This document shows, one piece after another, positions 18,614 to 25,852 of a stretch of 64,000 nucleotides of DNA. A program made the position numbers and the translations under genes. Position 1 is the stretch's first letter. The number at the start of each line of letters is the position of its first letter. The stretch is from Mycobacterium lehmannii (GTDB taxonomy: Bacteria > Actinomycetota > Actinomycetes > Mycobacteriales > Mycobacteriaceae): contig NZ_NKCN01000016.1 of the NCBI RefSeq assembly GCF_002245535.1, positions 1-64,000 of the forward strand, in the 5' to 3' direction. The notes under the pieces are model-generated. The model saw only the letters and a list, made by a program, of their open reading frames with translations, was not told where the DNA came from and made no database searches.

Positions 18614-19445
18614 CGACTATCCCACGTTCCCGGACAAGTCGACGTGGCCCGTCGTCTTTCCTGATATTCCTGCAGGAACCAACGGCCGGTTCGCGCGCCC
18701 GCCCCAGCACACGTCGAAGGAGGCCGCGCCGCGCATCCCTGCCGATCAGGTGCCCAAGCACGTCGCCGTGGTCATGGACGGCAACGGGCGCTGGGCCACC
18801 CAGCGTGGCCTGCACCGCACCGAGGGACACAAGATGGGCGAGGCCGTCCTCATCGACATCACCTGCGGTGCAATCGAAATCGGCATCAAACACCTGACGG
18901 TGTACGCGTTCTCCACCGAGAATTGGAAACGCAGCACCGAAGAGGTGCGCTTCCTGATGGGCTTCAACCGGGAGGTGGTGCGTCGCCGCCGGGAGAACCT
19001 CAACGACATGGGCGTGCGGATGCGCTGGGTCGGCTCGCGGCCCCGCATGTGGCGCAGCGTGATCAAGGAGTTCGACATCGCCGAGCAGATGACCGTCGGC
19101 AACGACGTCATCACGATCAACTACTGCGTCAACTACGGCGGACGCACCGAGATCGTCGAGGCGACGCGCGAGCTCGCGCGGTTGGCCGCCGACGGCAGGA
19201 TCAAGCCGGACCGCATCAGCGAGGCGACTTTCGCCAAGCACCTGCACCGCTCCGACATCCCCGACGTCGACCTGTTCATCCGGACCTCGGGGGAGCAGCG
19301 CGCCAGCAACTTCTTGCTCTGGCAGGCCGCCTACGCCGAGTTCGTGTTCCAGGACAAGTTGTGGCCGGACTACGACCGCCGCGACCTGTGGGCCGCCTGC
19401 GAGGAGTACGTCAACCGCAACCGTCGCTTCGGCCGGGCCGAATGA
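18543..19445 (+). CDS. uppS: (2Z,6E)- or decaprenyl diphosphate synthase UppS
   Basis: cis-Prenyltransferase of 300 residues, orthologue of Rv2361c, making the long-chain polyprenyl phosphate carrier for peptidoglycan and arabinogalactan synthesis. Motifs in order are HVAVVMDGNGRWA (catalytic Asp), GHKMGEAV, YAFSTENWKRS, ITINYCVNYGGRTEI and DIPDVDLFIRTSGEQRASNF. The N-terminal extension with QLPPAPDDYPTFPD is conserved in mycobacteria and fixes the start. The first 71 bp overlap the end of recO in another frame. Confidence 0.95.
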   Translation: MASERDGRRKKAPPTYPQLPPAPDDYPTFPDKSTWPVVFPDIPAGTNGRFARPPQHTSKEAAPRIPADQVPKHVAVVMDGNGRWATQRGLHRTEGHKMGEAVLIDITCGAIEIGIKHLTVYAFSTENWKRSTEEVRFLMGFNREVVRRRRENLNDMGVRMRWVGSRPRMWRSVIKEFDIAEQMTVGNDVITINYCVNYGGRTEIVEATRELARLAADGRIKPDRISEATFAKHLHRSDIPDVDLFIRTSGEQRASNFLLWQAAYAEFVFQDKLWPDYDRRDLWAACEEYVNRNRRFGRAE

Positions 19446-19497
19446 CGTACCTGAGCGGCAGGGCCTGATCATGTACCTGAGCGGGAGAGCGTGATGG
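19445..19497 (+). repeat. Imperfect tandem duplication of about 26 bp
   Basis: Two adjacent units share GTACCTGAGCGG and end in a GA/GTGAT sequence (GTACCTGAGCGGCAGGGCCT and GTACCTGAGCGGGAGAGCGT). They fill the gap between uppS and the next gene. The second copy supplies the GGGAGAG ribosome-binding site. Confidence 0.75.
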
Positions 19498-19919
19498 CAA
19501 TGCAGGAGCGGCTCGGCGAGATTCTCGAGGGCGTGGTGCCCGTGACGCGAGAGGACGACGGGGCGGTCACCGTCCACCACGACGAGACCTTCGCCTCGCT
19601 GCGCACGGTCGCGGTCGCCGAAGGCCTGGAATTGGTGTCGCTGACCCAGATTCTGGCCTGGGATCTGCCGCTGGATGCCAAGCTGCGCGCCGCGGTCGCC
19701 GAACACGCCCACAACACGCTGCTGGGCACGGTGTCGCTGGCCTCCAAGAGCGCGCCAGCGCAGATCGCCGCCGGCGCCAAGCGCAACTCCAAGAAGGCCG
19801 CGGATGTGTTGCTGCGCTACAACTTTCCTGCCGCCGGGCTGACCGATGACGCGCTGCGCACGCTGATTCTCATGGTGCTCGCGACCGGCGCCGAGGTGCG
19901 CCGCGCGCTAGTCGGCTGA
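19494..19919 (+). CDS. Conserved hypothetical protein, Rv2360c-like
   Basis: Protein of 141 residues at the position of Rv2360c. It is mostly helical by composition, without signal peptide or membrane segment, and I recognise no catalytic motif. LGTVSLASKSAPAQIAAGAKRNSKKAADVLLRYNF is the most distinctive stretch, read in two parts. The ATG 19494 follows GGGAGAG by 4 nt; ATG 19500 (10 nt) or GTG 19491 are alternatives. Its stop overlaps the convergent zur gene by 12 bp. Confidence 0.75.
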   Translation: MAMQERLGEILEGVVPVTREDDGAVTVHHDETFASLRTVAVAEGLELVSLTQILAWDLPLDAKLRAAVAEHAHNTLLGTVSLASKSAPAQIAAGAKRNSKKAADVLLRYNFPAAGLTDDALRTLILMVLATGAEVRRALVG

Positions 19920-20315
19920 ACCGTTCGTCGTCGCGCACTGCCCGCACACGCCGAAGATTTCGATCGTGTGGCTGATGTCGGAGAAGCCGTGCTGTCGGGC
20001 GATGTCGGCGGTCCAGGTCTCGACGTCGCCGCCCTGGATCTCCACGGTCGAACCGCATGCGCGACAGACCAGGTGGTGATGGTGGTCCTCCGAACAGCGG
20101 CGGTACACCGACTCGCCGGTGTCGGTGCGCAGCGTGTCGACGACGCCTGCGGCCGCCATCTGTTGCAGGGTGCGGTACACGGTGGTCAGCCCGATGCCTT
20201 CGCCGCGGCGGCGCAGCTCGTCGTGCAGTTCCTGGGCCGAACGGAACTCGTCGACGTTATCGAGCAGGTCCGCGATGGCTGCGCGTTGCCTCGTGGCGCG
20301 CACTCCCATGCTCAT
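19908..20315 (-). CDS. zur: Zinc uptake regulator Zur (FurB)
   Basis: Fur-family zinc-responsive repressor of 135 residues, orthologue of Rv2359. An N-terminal winged helix (TRQRAAIADLLDNVDEFRSAQELH and TTVYRTLQQMAAAG, in two parts) precedes the zinc-binding dimer domain with CSEDHHHHLVCRACG and a C-terminal FGVCGQCA. The two CxxC pairs and His cluster fit structural and regulatory zinc sites. It is co-oriented with and 10 bp downstream of smtB, forming the smtB-zur operon known in mycobacteria. It ends with a 12-bp convergent overlap with the preceding gene. Confidence 0.95.
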   Translation of the reverse strand: MSMGVRATRQRAAIADLLDNVDEFRSAQELHDELRRRGEGIGLTTVYRTLQQMAAAGVVDTLRTDTGESVYRRCSEDHHHHLVCRACGSTVEIQGGDVETWTADIARQHGFSDISHTIEIFGVCGQCATTNGSAD

Positions 20316-20325
20316 CGGCAGGTGA

Positions 20326-20700
20326 TCACTCGTGCGCCTCGCCCGCGTGCGTGACCGCCGCGACGACGATGTCGGCGAGGTGATGATCGACGAGGCGGTA
20401 CATCACCTCGCGTCCGGACCGTTCACCGGCGACGACGCCGGCGGCCTTCAGGATGCGCAGGTGCTGGCTGACCAACGGCTGGGGCACCGCCAGCGCGTCG
20501 ACGAGCTCGTGCACGCAGCGCGCCGACTCCCGCAGCTGCAGCACGATCGCGATCCGCACCGGAGCGGCCAACGCGCGCAGCAGGTCGCCGGAGGTGTCGA
20601 GCACGTTGCGCGGTGGCAGGGCGGGATACGGTGCGCCGCCGTGGTCGTGGGCGTCCCCGGTGGCGACGTGTCCGTCCGCCAAAGTGGAAACGATTTTCAT
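20326..20700 (-). CDS. smtB: Zinc-sensing repressor SmtB (ArsR family)
   Basis: ArsR/SmtB metalloregulator of 124 residues, orthologue of Rv2358. In mycobacteria it represses the smtB-zur operon until zinc binds. It has a helix-turn-helix (VPQPLVSQHLRILKAAGVV), ERSGREVMYRLVDHHLADIV with alpha-5 type metal ligands (D, H, H), and CVHELVDAL. The ATG 20700 is preferred because TATTGT lies 8 nt upstream and TTGACA one spacer further, placing initiation at or next to the ATG. A TTG at 20736 would start inside the promoter. Confidence 0.92.
   Translation of the reverse strand: MKIVSTLADGHVATGDAHDHGGAPYPALPPRNVLDTSGDLLRALAAPVRIAIVLQLRESARCVHELVDALAVPQPLVSQHLRILKAAGVVAGERSGREVMYRLVDHHLADIVVAAVTHAGEAHE
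20685..20699. promoter_or_regulatory. Possible Zur box over the smtB start codon
   Basis: On the smtB strand the sequence TGAAAATCGTTTCCA is nearly palindromic. It resembles the AT-rich mycobacterial Zur box core TGAAAATCATTTTCA at 13 of 15 positions. It overlaps the start codon and first codons of smtB, so the match could be partly coincidental coding sequence. Confidence 0.3.
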
Positions 20701-20708
20701 TACGGCCA

Positions 20709-20736
20709 ACAATACATGCGCTTCTATGCATGTCAA
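20709..20736 (-). promoter_or_regulatory. smtB promoter, predicted leaderless
   Basis: On the minus strand TTGACA (20736-20731), a 16-bp spacer and TATTGT (20714-20709) form a near-consensus SigA promoter. The -10 box ends 8 nt before the smtB ATG, so the mRNA should start at or within two bases of the start codon. Confidence 0.7.
20714..20733. promoter_or_regulatory. Predicted SmtB operator
   Basis: A perfect inverted repeat ACATGC-N8-GCATGT spans 20714-20733 and covers the spacer of the smtB promoter, reaching into both boxes. Its location and symmetry fit autorepression by an ArsR/SmtB dimer. Inference from position and symmetry. Confidence 0.6.
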
Positions 20737-20842
20737 CGTTGGGATACGGCTGCCCCAATTGCCGCGGGCGACCGTGTCTGTCCGCGAAATCGCGGCGTGT
20801 CGCCGTGCAAATGCGGTCGCTCGGCGGCGGTGAGCGTGTCGC

Positions 20843-20848
20843 TAGGCT
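20843..20848 (+). promoter_or_regulatory. glyS -10 box, predicted leaderless
   Basis: TAGGCT lies 8 nt before the GTG start at 20857 and fits the mycobacterial TANNNT -10 pattern. No clear -35 and no ribosome-binding site are seen between it and the start. Confidence 0.5.
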
Positions 20849-20856
20849 ATGCAGTC

Positions 20857-22251
20857 GTGGCTCACTCTTCCTCGATCATCGACACCGTTGCGAACCTGGC
20901 CAAACGGCGCGGGCTGGTTTACCAGGCGGGGGAGATCTATGGCGGCACCAAGTCGGCGTGGGACTACGGCCCGCTCGGCGTGGAACTCAAGGAGAACATC
21001 AAGCGCCAGTGGTGGCGGTCGGTGGTCACCAGCCGCGACGACGTGGTGGGCCTGGACTCGTCGATCATTCTGCCCCGCGAGGTGTGGGTGGCGTCCGGAC
21101 ACGTCGACGTGTTCAACGATCCGCTGGTCGAGTGCCTCAACTGTCACAAGCGGCATCGGCAGGACCACCTGCAGGAGGCGTATGCCGAAAAGAAGGGGAT
21201 CAGCGAACCCGAATCCGTCGCGATGACCGAGATCGCATGCCCGGACTGTGGGACCAAGGGTCAGTGGACCGAACCGCGCGACTTCAACATGATGCTCAAG
21301 ACCTACCTCGGTCCGATCGAGAGCGAAGAGGGTCTGCACTATCTGCGGCCGGAGACCGCGCAGGGCATCTTCGTCAACTTCGCCAACGTGGTGACCACGC
21401 AACGCAAGAAGCCGCCGTTCGGCATCGCCCAGACCGGCAAGAGCTTCCGCAACGAGATCACGCCGGGCAACTTCATCTTCCGGACCCGCGAGTTCGAGCA
21501 GATGGAGATGGAGTTCTTCGTCGAGCCGTCGACCGCACGCGAGTGGCACCAGTACTGGATCGACGAGCGGCTGCAGTGGTATGTCGAACTGGGCATCGAC
21601 CGCGACAATCTCCGGCTCTACGAGCATCCGAAGGAGAAGCTGTCGCACTATTCCGACCGCACCGTCGACATCGAGTACAAGTTCGGATTCCAGGGCAACC
21701 CGTGGGGCGAGCTGGAGGGTGTCGCGAACCGCACCGATTTCGACCTTTCCACGCACACAAAGCATTCCGGTGCGGACCTGTCCTACTACGACCAGGCCAG
21801 CGACACCCGCTACGTCCCCTATGTGATCGAGCCGGCGGCCGGCCTGACGCGGTCGTTCATGGCGTTCCTCGTCGACGCATACGCCGAGGACGAGGCGCCC
21901 AACGCCAAGGGCGGCGTCGATAAGCGCACGGTGTTGCGGCTGGATCCGCGGCTCGCGCCGGTCAAGGCCGCGGTGCTGCCGCTGTCGCGCAACGAGGCGC
22001 TCTCGCCGAAGGCGCGCGACCTGGCCACCGAATTGCGTAAGTGCTGGAACGTCGAGTTCGACGACGCGGGCGCGATCGGGCGGCGTTACCGTCGCCAGGA
22101 CGAGATCGGTACCCCGTTCTGCGTGACGGTCGACTTCGACACACTCGAGGACCAGGCCGTCACCGTCCGTGAGCGCGACGCGATGACGCAGGACCGGGTC
22201 GCCCTCGATCAGGTCAGTGACTACCTCGGCGCCCGCCTCAAAGGCTGCTGA
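20857..22251 (+). CDS. glyS: Glycyl-tRNA synthetase (homodimeric type)
   Basis: Class II aminoacyl-tRNA synthetase of 464 residues that charges tRNA-Gly. It has AKRRGLVYQAGEIYGG at the N-terminus, motif 2 FRNEITPGNFIFRTREFEQMEMEFF (read in two parts) and motif 3 GLTRSFMAFL, with an anticodon-binding C-terminal domain. An insertion carries CLNC (Cys93, Cys96) and CPDC (Cys128, Cys131), a zinc-ribbon arrangement that the M. tuberculosis enzyme, as I recall it, lacks. The GTG start matches the family N-terminus (VAHSSSIIDTV). It is divergent from smtB. Confidence 0.95.
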   Translation: MAHSSSIIDTVANLAKRRGLVYQAGEIYGGTKSAWDYGPLGVELKENIKRQWWRSVVTSRDDVVGLDSSIILPREVWVASGHVDVFNDPLVECLNCHKRHRQDHLQEAYAEKKGISEPESVAMTEIACPDCGTKGQWTEPRDFNMMLKTYLGPIESEEGLHYLRPETAQGIFVNFANVVTTQRKKPPFGIAQTGKSFRNEITPGNFIFRTREFEQMEMEFFVEPSTAREWHQYWIDERLQWYVELGIDRDNLRLYEHPKEKLSHYSDRTVDIEYKFGFQGNPWGELEGVANRTDFDLSTHTKHSGADLSYYDQASDTRYVPYVIEPAAGLTRSFMAFLVDAYAEDEAPNAKGGVDKRTVLRLDPRLAPVKAAVLPLSRNEALSPKARDLATELRKCWNVEFDDAGAIGRRYRRQDEIGTPFCVTVDFDTLEDQAVTVRERDAMTQDRVALDQVSDYLGARLKGC

Positions 22252-22280
22252 CTCGCGGCGGGTTCACTCCAGCCCGTTTC

Positions 22281-22476
22281 CGCGAGCGTGCGTGTGTGCC
22301 CACGACACGCCGCGAAAATTGAGCACTAGACGCACGCTCACTCATCGCCGAGCGTGCGTGTCTGTCGGCAACACGCCGTTGCAAGGCAACACTTTTCGCA
22401 CCGTCGCACCGCGCCGAGCGTGCAGAAACTGCGGCAAAACGTCGGTGTGTCGTGAGCAGACACGCACGTTCGCGGT
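22281..22476. repeat. Cluster of GAGCGTGCGTG intergenic repeats with inverted copies
   Basis: Between the convergent glyS and TPM genes, GAGCGTGCGTGTGTG (22284-22298), GAGCGTGCGTGTCTG (22350-22364) and a shorter GAGCGTGCAG (22416-22425) occur in one direction. Inverted copies lie at 22328-22340 (AGACGCACGCTCA) and 22458-22476 (CAGACACGCACGTTCGCGG). The first two direct copies are each followed by an ACACGCCG segment. The pairs could fold into long hairpins and may act as two-way terminators. Such repeats are common between convergent mycobacterial genes. Confidence 0.7.
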
Positions 22477-22501
22477 TCAGAGGAAAGGTGCAGAGAGCTA
22501 C

Positions 22502-24505
22502 CTAGAAGCGGCCGCCGCCGCCGAACATCCCGCCACCGCCACCGGAGCCGCCGAACGAGCCGGGGCTGAACCCGCCACCGCCGAAACCGCCGAAGCCGCC
22601 GCGCATTCCTCCGCTGAGGATGTTTCCGATGAGAATGCCGCCGATGATCGCGCCCATATTGCCCCCACCGCCGCGGCCACCGCCGAACGGACCCATGTAC
22701 GAACTGTGCGCGCTCTGCACGTCGGCGTTGGCCAGGTTCTGCGCCTGTGACGCGAGCATTGCCGCACCGTTGGCGTGCTTGATGGCTTCGGCCGGGTCGG
22801 TGGCCCGCCGCTCTTCGGCGGCGCCGATCTGACGGACGGCCTCCGCCAAGCGGGTCCGGGCCTCGGGCCCGACGATGCCGCGACGGGTGTCGATGAAGTC
22901 CGACACCGACCGGACCCGCGACCGCGCCGTGAACAGCGCCTCGTCCAAGGCTCGGTTGAGGCGGTCAGCGGCCTCCCGCTCCTGCTCGACGGCGGCCAGT
23001 AGCCGATCGAGATCCGCGTCGGCCTTCGTCAGCTCGGTGAAAGTGCCCAGCGGGTCAGCGGCTTTGGAGCGCTGCGCGGCGGCGACGGCTGCCGCTGCCG
23101 CGTCACGCGCCTCGGCCAACTGCGCGGCCTGCGGCACGCTGCCCTGCTGCAGCAAGGCGCCTGCCTGCCTGATGCCGTTCTGGATGTCTTCGATCGCCGC
23201 GGGCAACGTGGCAGCGGCGCGACGGATGTCACTGGCGGCGCTGTCCACCGCGTCGAGCAGACCACGCGCCTGCACCAGCGCCGACTCCGCCGCTCGCACG
23301 CTTTCGACGAGCTCGCTCTGCTGGCCCGGCACCGGCCGGGCGGCAAGGTCGCGCCCGCGGCTGATGCTCGCATCGGCGAAATCGAGCAGTTCTTTAGCCG
23401 CGTCGACGTTGCCTGCCACTGAACTCAACGCCGTCGCGTCGAATTCGCCGTACAGTTCGGCCACCTTCTGGCGTGACGGCTCGAGCCGGGCGGTGATGTC
23501 GACCACCTGCTGCGTCATCGAGTCCAGTTTGGACGGGGCGTTGATCACCAGGTTCCGCAGCTCGGCGAACGCGTCGCGTTGCGCGTCGAGCTCACGGTCG
23601 GCCTTGGCCGCCGCGACCACCACCCGCGTCAACAGGTCGCGCCTTTGCGCCGGGGTTTCGGGGATGGCGTCGTCGAGGATCTGCCGGACGTTGAACGCTT
23701 GAGCGAGCGTGGTTTTCGCGTTGTTGACCGCCCGGGTGAACGGCTCGGTCCGCGAGGTGCCGAACTCCTCGACCGCCAACTCCAGTTCGTGGTCGCTGGT
23801 CCGCACCGCGTTGTCGACCTCGACCACCATCGCCCGCGACAGGTCGTCGAGCGCGTCCAGCGATACCGCCGCGAGCGCCTGCGGGTCGCTCGGATCGACT
23901 CTGCGCGCAGCGGCGAATTCGGCCTCCCGACGCTTGCGCTGCCGTCGTCGGCGCCAGATCATCAGCACCACCACCGCGAGGGCGATCACTCCGAGGGCGA
24001 TGAGTAACCCGACCCAGCTAAGCGTCGAACCCGAGCTGCCCGACCGGGCGAGCCCGTCGGCGGCCGCGACCGCCGCTCCGGCCCAGTCGCTGTTGCGCAG
24101 GGCGGGTTCGATGTCGTTGCGCCGCACGCTTTCCACCCGGCTCGAGCTCAACTCCGTTGCGCTATCGGGCACCAGGAAGGCGTACGAACGGTCAACCGTG
24201 GCCACCGCCAACAGGGCGTCGTAGGTGCCCAGGTCGCTCGTGCGCATGGTGTTGCGCGCCCACGTCTCGGCCGGCTGACCGGAAAACGTGTCGACGTAGA
24301 CGACCCACAACCGGGTCCTGCTGCTGTTGTAGAGCGAGCCGACCGCCGACGTCACCTGCGCCCGACCGGCGCCGTCGAGGACGCCGGCGTTGTCGGTGAC
24401 GTAGCCCGGCAGCCGAAACGGCGGCTCGGCGGCCGCCGTCGGCGCGATGAGTGCACCGGCGGCGAGCATGGCGAGCAAAAGGGTCAACAGGCGGACGAGG
24501 CGCAT
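22502..24505 (-). CDS. TPM-domain membrane protein, Rv2345-like
   Basis: Protein of 667 residues, orthologue of Rv2345. A signal peptide (MRLVRLLTLLLAMLAAGA) precedes an extracytoplasmic TPM domain (about 35-160: GYVTDNAGVLDGAGRAQV). A membrane segment follows near residues 178-200 (LSWVGLLIALGVIALAVVVL), then a basic stop (RRRRQRKRR). A long Ala/Leu/Glu-rich, coiled-coil-like cytoplasmic part comes next. The Gly-rich tail has many FGGGG units and ends MFGGGGRF. TPM domains occur in proteins of photosystem repair and of membrane-protein quality control; the role here is unknown. It is divergent from dgt. Confidence 0.85.
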   Translation of the reverse strand: MRLVRLLTLLLAMLAAGALIAPTAAAEPPFRLPGYVTDNAGVLDGAGRAQVTSAVGSLYNSSRTRLWVVYVDTFSGQPAETWARNTMRTSDLGTYDALLAVATVDRSYAFLVPDSATELSSSRVESVRRNDIEPALRNSDWAGAAVAAADGLARSGSSGSTLSWVGLLIALGVIALAVVVLMIWRRRRQRKRREAEFAAARRVDPSDPQALAAVSLDALDDLSRAMVVEVDNAVRTSDHELELAVEEFGTSRTEPFTRAVNNAKTTLAQAFNVRQILDDAIPETPAQRRDLLTRVVVAAAKADRELDAQRDAFAELRNLVINAPSKLDSMTQQVVDITARLEPSRQKVAELYGEFDATALSSVAGNVDAAKELLDFADASISRGRDLAARPVPGQQSELVESVRAAESALVQARGLLDAVDSAASDIRRAAATLPAAIEDIQNGIRQAGALLQQGSVPQAAQLAEARDAAAAAVAAAQRSKAADPLGTFTELTKADADLDRLLAAVEQEREAADRLNRALDEALFTARSRVRSVSDFIDTRRGIVGPEARTRLAEAVRQIGAAEERRATDPAEAIKHANGAAMLASQAQNLANADVQSAHSSYMGPFGGGRGGGGNMGAIIGGILIGNILSGGMRGGFGGFGGGGFSPGSFGGSGGGGGMFGGGGRF

Positions 24506-24564
24506 GGACGCCAATCTAGTGCGCGGCACGGTCAAGCCGGTTGGTGCTGGCAGACTATCCGTCG

Positions 24565-25821
24565 GTGACAGGCAACGGAGATCCCTACGACGAGTTCGAC
24601 CGCCAGCGATGGGTGGACGAGCCGCCGAAGAGCGCTGCACTGCCCGGCACCGACACCGAGCATCGCACCGATTTCGCGCGCGACCGGGCGCGGGTGCTGC
24701 ACTGTGCGGCGCTTCGCCGACTGGCCGACAAGACGCAGGTCGTCGGCCCCCGTCAGGGCGAAACGCCGCGCACCCGGCTGACCCATTCGCTGGAGGTCGC
24801 CCAGATCGGCCGCGGCATGGCGATCGGCCTGGGCTGCGACCCCGACCTCGTCGACCTCGCAGGCCTGGCCCACGACATCGGTCACCCGCCCTACGGCCAC
24901 AACGGCGAGCGCGCCCTGAACGAGATCGCCGCCGACTGCGGCGGCTTCGAGGGCAACGCCCAGAACTTCCGGATCCTGACCCGCCTCGAACCGAAAACCC
25001 TTGACGCAGAGGGTGGTAGCGCGGGGCTGAACCTCACTCGGGCCGCCCTGGACGCCGTCACCAAGTATCCGTGGCGACGCGGGTCGCGGCAGGCCAAGTT
25101 CGGTTTCTACTCCGACGACGTGCCGGTGGCCGACTGGGTGCGCACGAACGCGCCCGCGCAGAAGCCCTGCCTGGAGGCGCAGGTCATGGACTGGGCCGAC
25201 GACGTCGCCTACTCGGTTCACGACGTCGAGGACGGAGTGGTTTCCGGCCGCATCGACATGCGGGTGCTGGCCGACACGGACGCGGCGGCCGTACTGGGTC
25301 GGCTGGGCGAGTCGAGCGGGATGGGCGCCGGGCTGCGATCCGGCGACCTGGTGGCCGCCGCGGCGCGGCTGTCGAGCCTGCCGGTCGTGGCCGCAGTGGG
25401 TAAGTACGACGGCACGCTGGCCGCATCCGTCGCGCTCAAGAAGTTGACCAGCGAACTCGTCGGCCGGTTCGCCTCGGCGGCCATCGCCGCGACCCGCGAG
25501 GAATCCGGTAGGGGGCCTCTGGTCCGCTACCAGGCGGACCTGCGCGTCCCCGATCTGGTGCGGGCCGAGGTTGCGGTGCTCAAGATCCTGGCGCTGCAGT
25601 TCATCATGTCGGATCCCCGGCATCTGGAACTGCAGGCCCGGCAGCGCGAACGCGTGCACCGGGTGGTGGCGTGGGTCGCTGCCGGCGCACCTGCCACGCT
25701 CGACCCGATCTTCGTGCCTGCGTACAACGCCGCCGGCGACGACGGTGCCCGCCTGCGGGTGGTCATCGACCAGGTCGCGTCCTTCACCGAGGGCCGCCTC
25801 GAGCGGTTGGAACCCGCCTAG
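24565..25821 (+). CDS. dgt: Deoxyguanosinetriphosphate triphosphohydrolase-like protein
   Basis: HD-domain dNTPase of 418 residues, orthologue of Rv2344c, hydrolysing dNTPs to deoxynucleosides and tripolyphosphate. Metal-binding residues are seen as TRLTHSLEVAQIGRGMA, GLAHDIGHPPYGHNGE and VMDWADDVAYSVHDVED. The N-terminal DFARDRARVLHCAALRRLADKTQVV is typical (read in parts). Among GTG 24565, GTG 24544 and TTG 24541, the first gives the family-like N-terminus. dnaG follows 31 bp later in the same orientation. Confidence 0.92.
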   Translation: MTGNGDPYDEFDRQRWVDEPPKSAALPGTDTEHRTDFARDRARVLHCAALRRLADKTQVVGPRQGETPRTRLTHSLEVAQIGRGMAIGLGCDPDLVDLAGLAHDIGHPPYGHNGERALNEIAADCGGFEGNAQNFRILTRLEPKTLDAEGGSAGLNLTRAALDAVTKYPWRRGSRQAKFGFYSDDVPVADWVRTNAPAQKPCLEAQVMDWADDVAYSVHDVEDGVVSGRIDMRVLADTDAAAVLGRLGESSGMGAGLRSGDLVAAAARLSSLPVVAAVGKYDGTLAASVALKKLTSELVGRFASAAIAATREESGRGPLVRYQADLRVPDLVRAEVAVLKILALQFIMSDPRHLELQARQRERVHRVVAWVAAGAPATLDPIFVPAYNAAGDDGARLRVVIDQVASFTEGRLERLEPA

Positions 25822-25840
25822 GCGTCCGCCCGGGGCGCTC

Positions 25841-25846
25841 TAGACT
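25841..25846 (+). promoter_or_regulatory. dnaG -10 box, predicted leaderless
   Basis: TAGACT ends 6 nt before the dnaG GTG start and no ribosome-binding site intervenes. This fits a leaderless transcript in addition to any read-through from dgt. Confidence 0.6.
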
Positions 25847-25852
25847 GGCCCG

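Noticed and set aside
20737..20856. Coding sequence reading into glyS from 20332
   Set aside because: The upstream part is antisense to smtB and the region before 20857 lacks similarity to GlyRS; GTG 20857 matches the family start.
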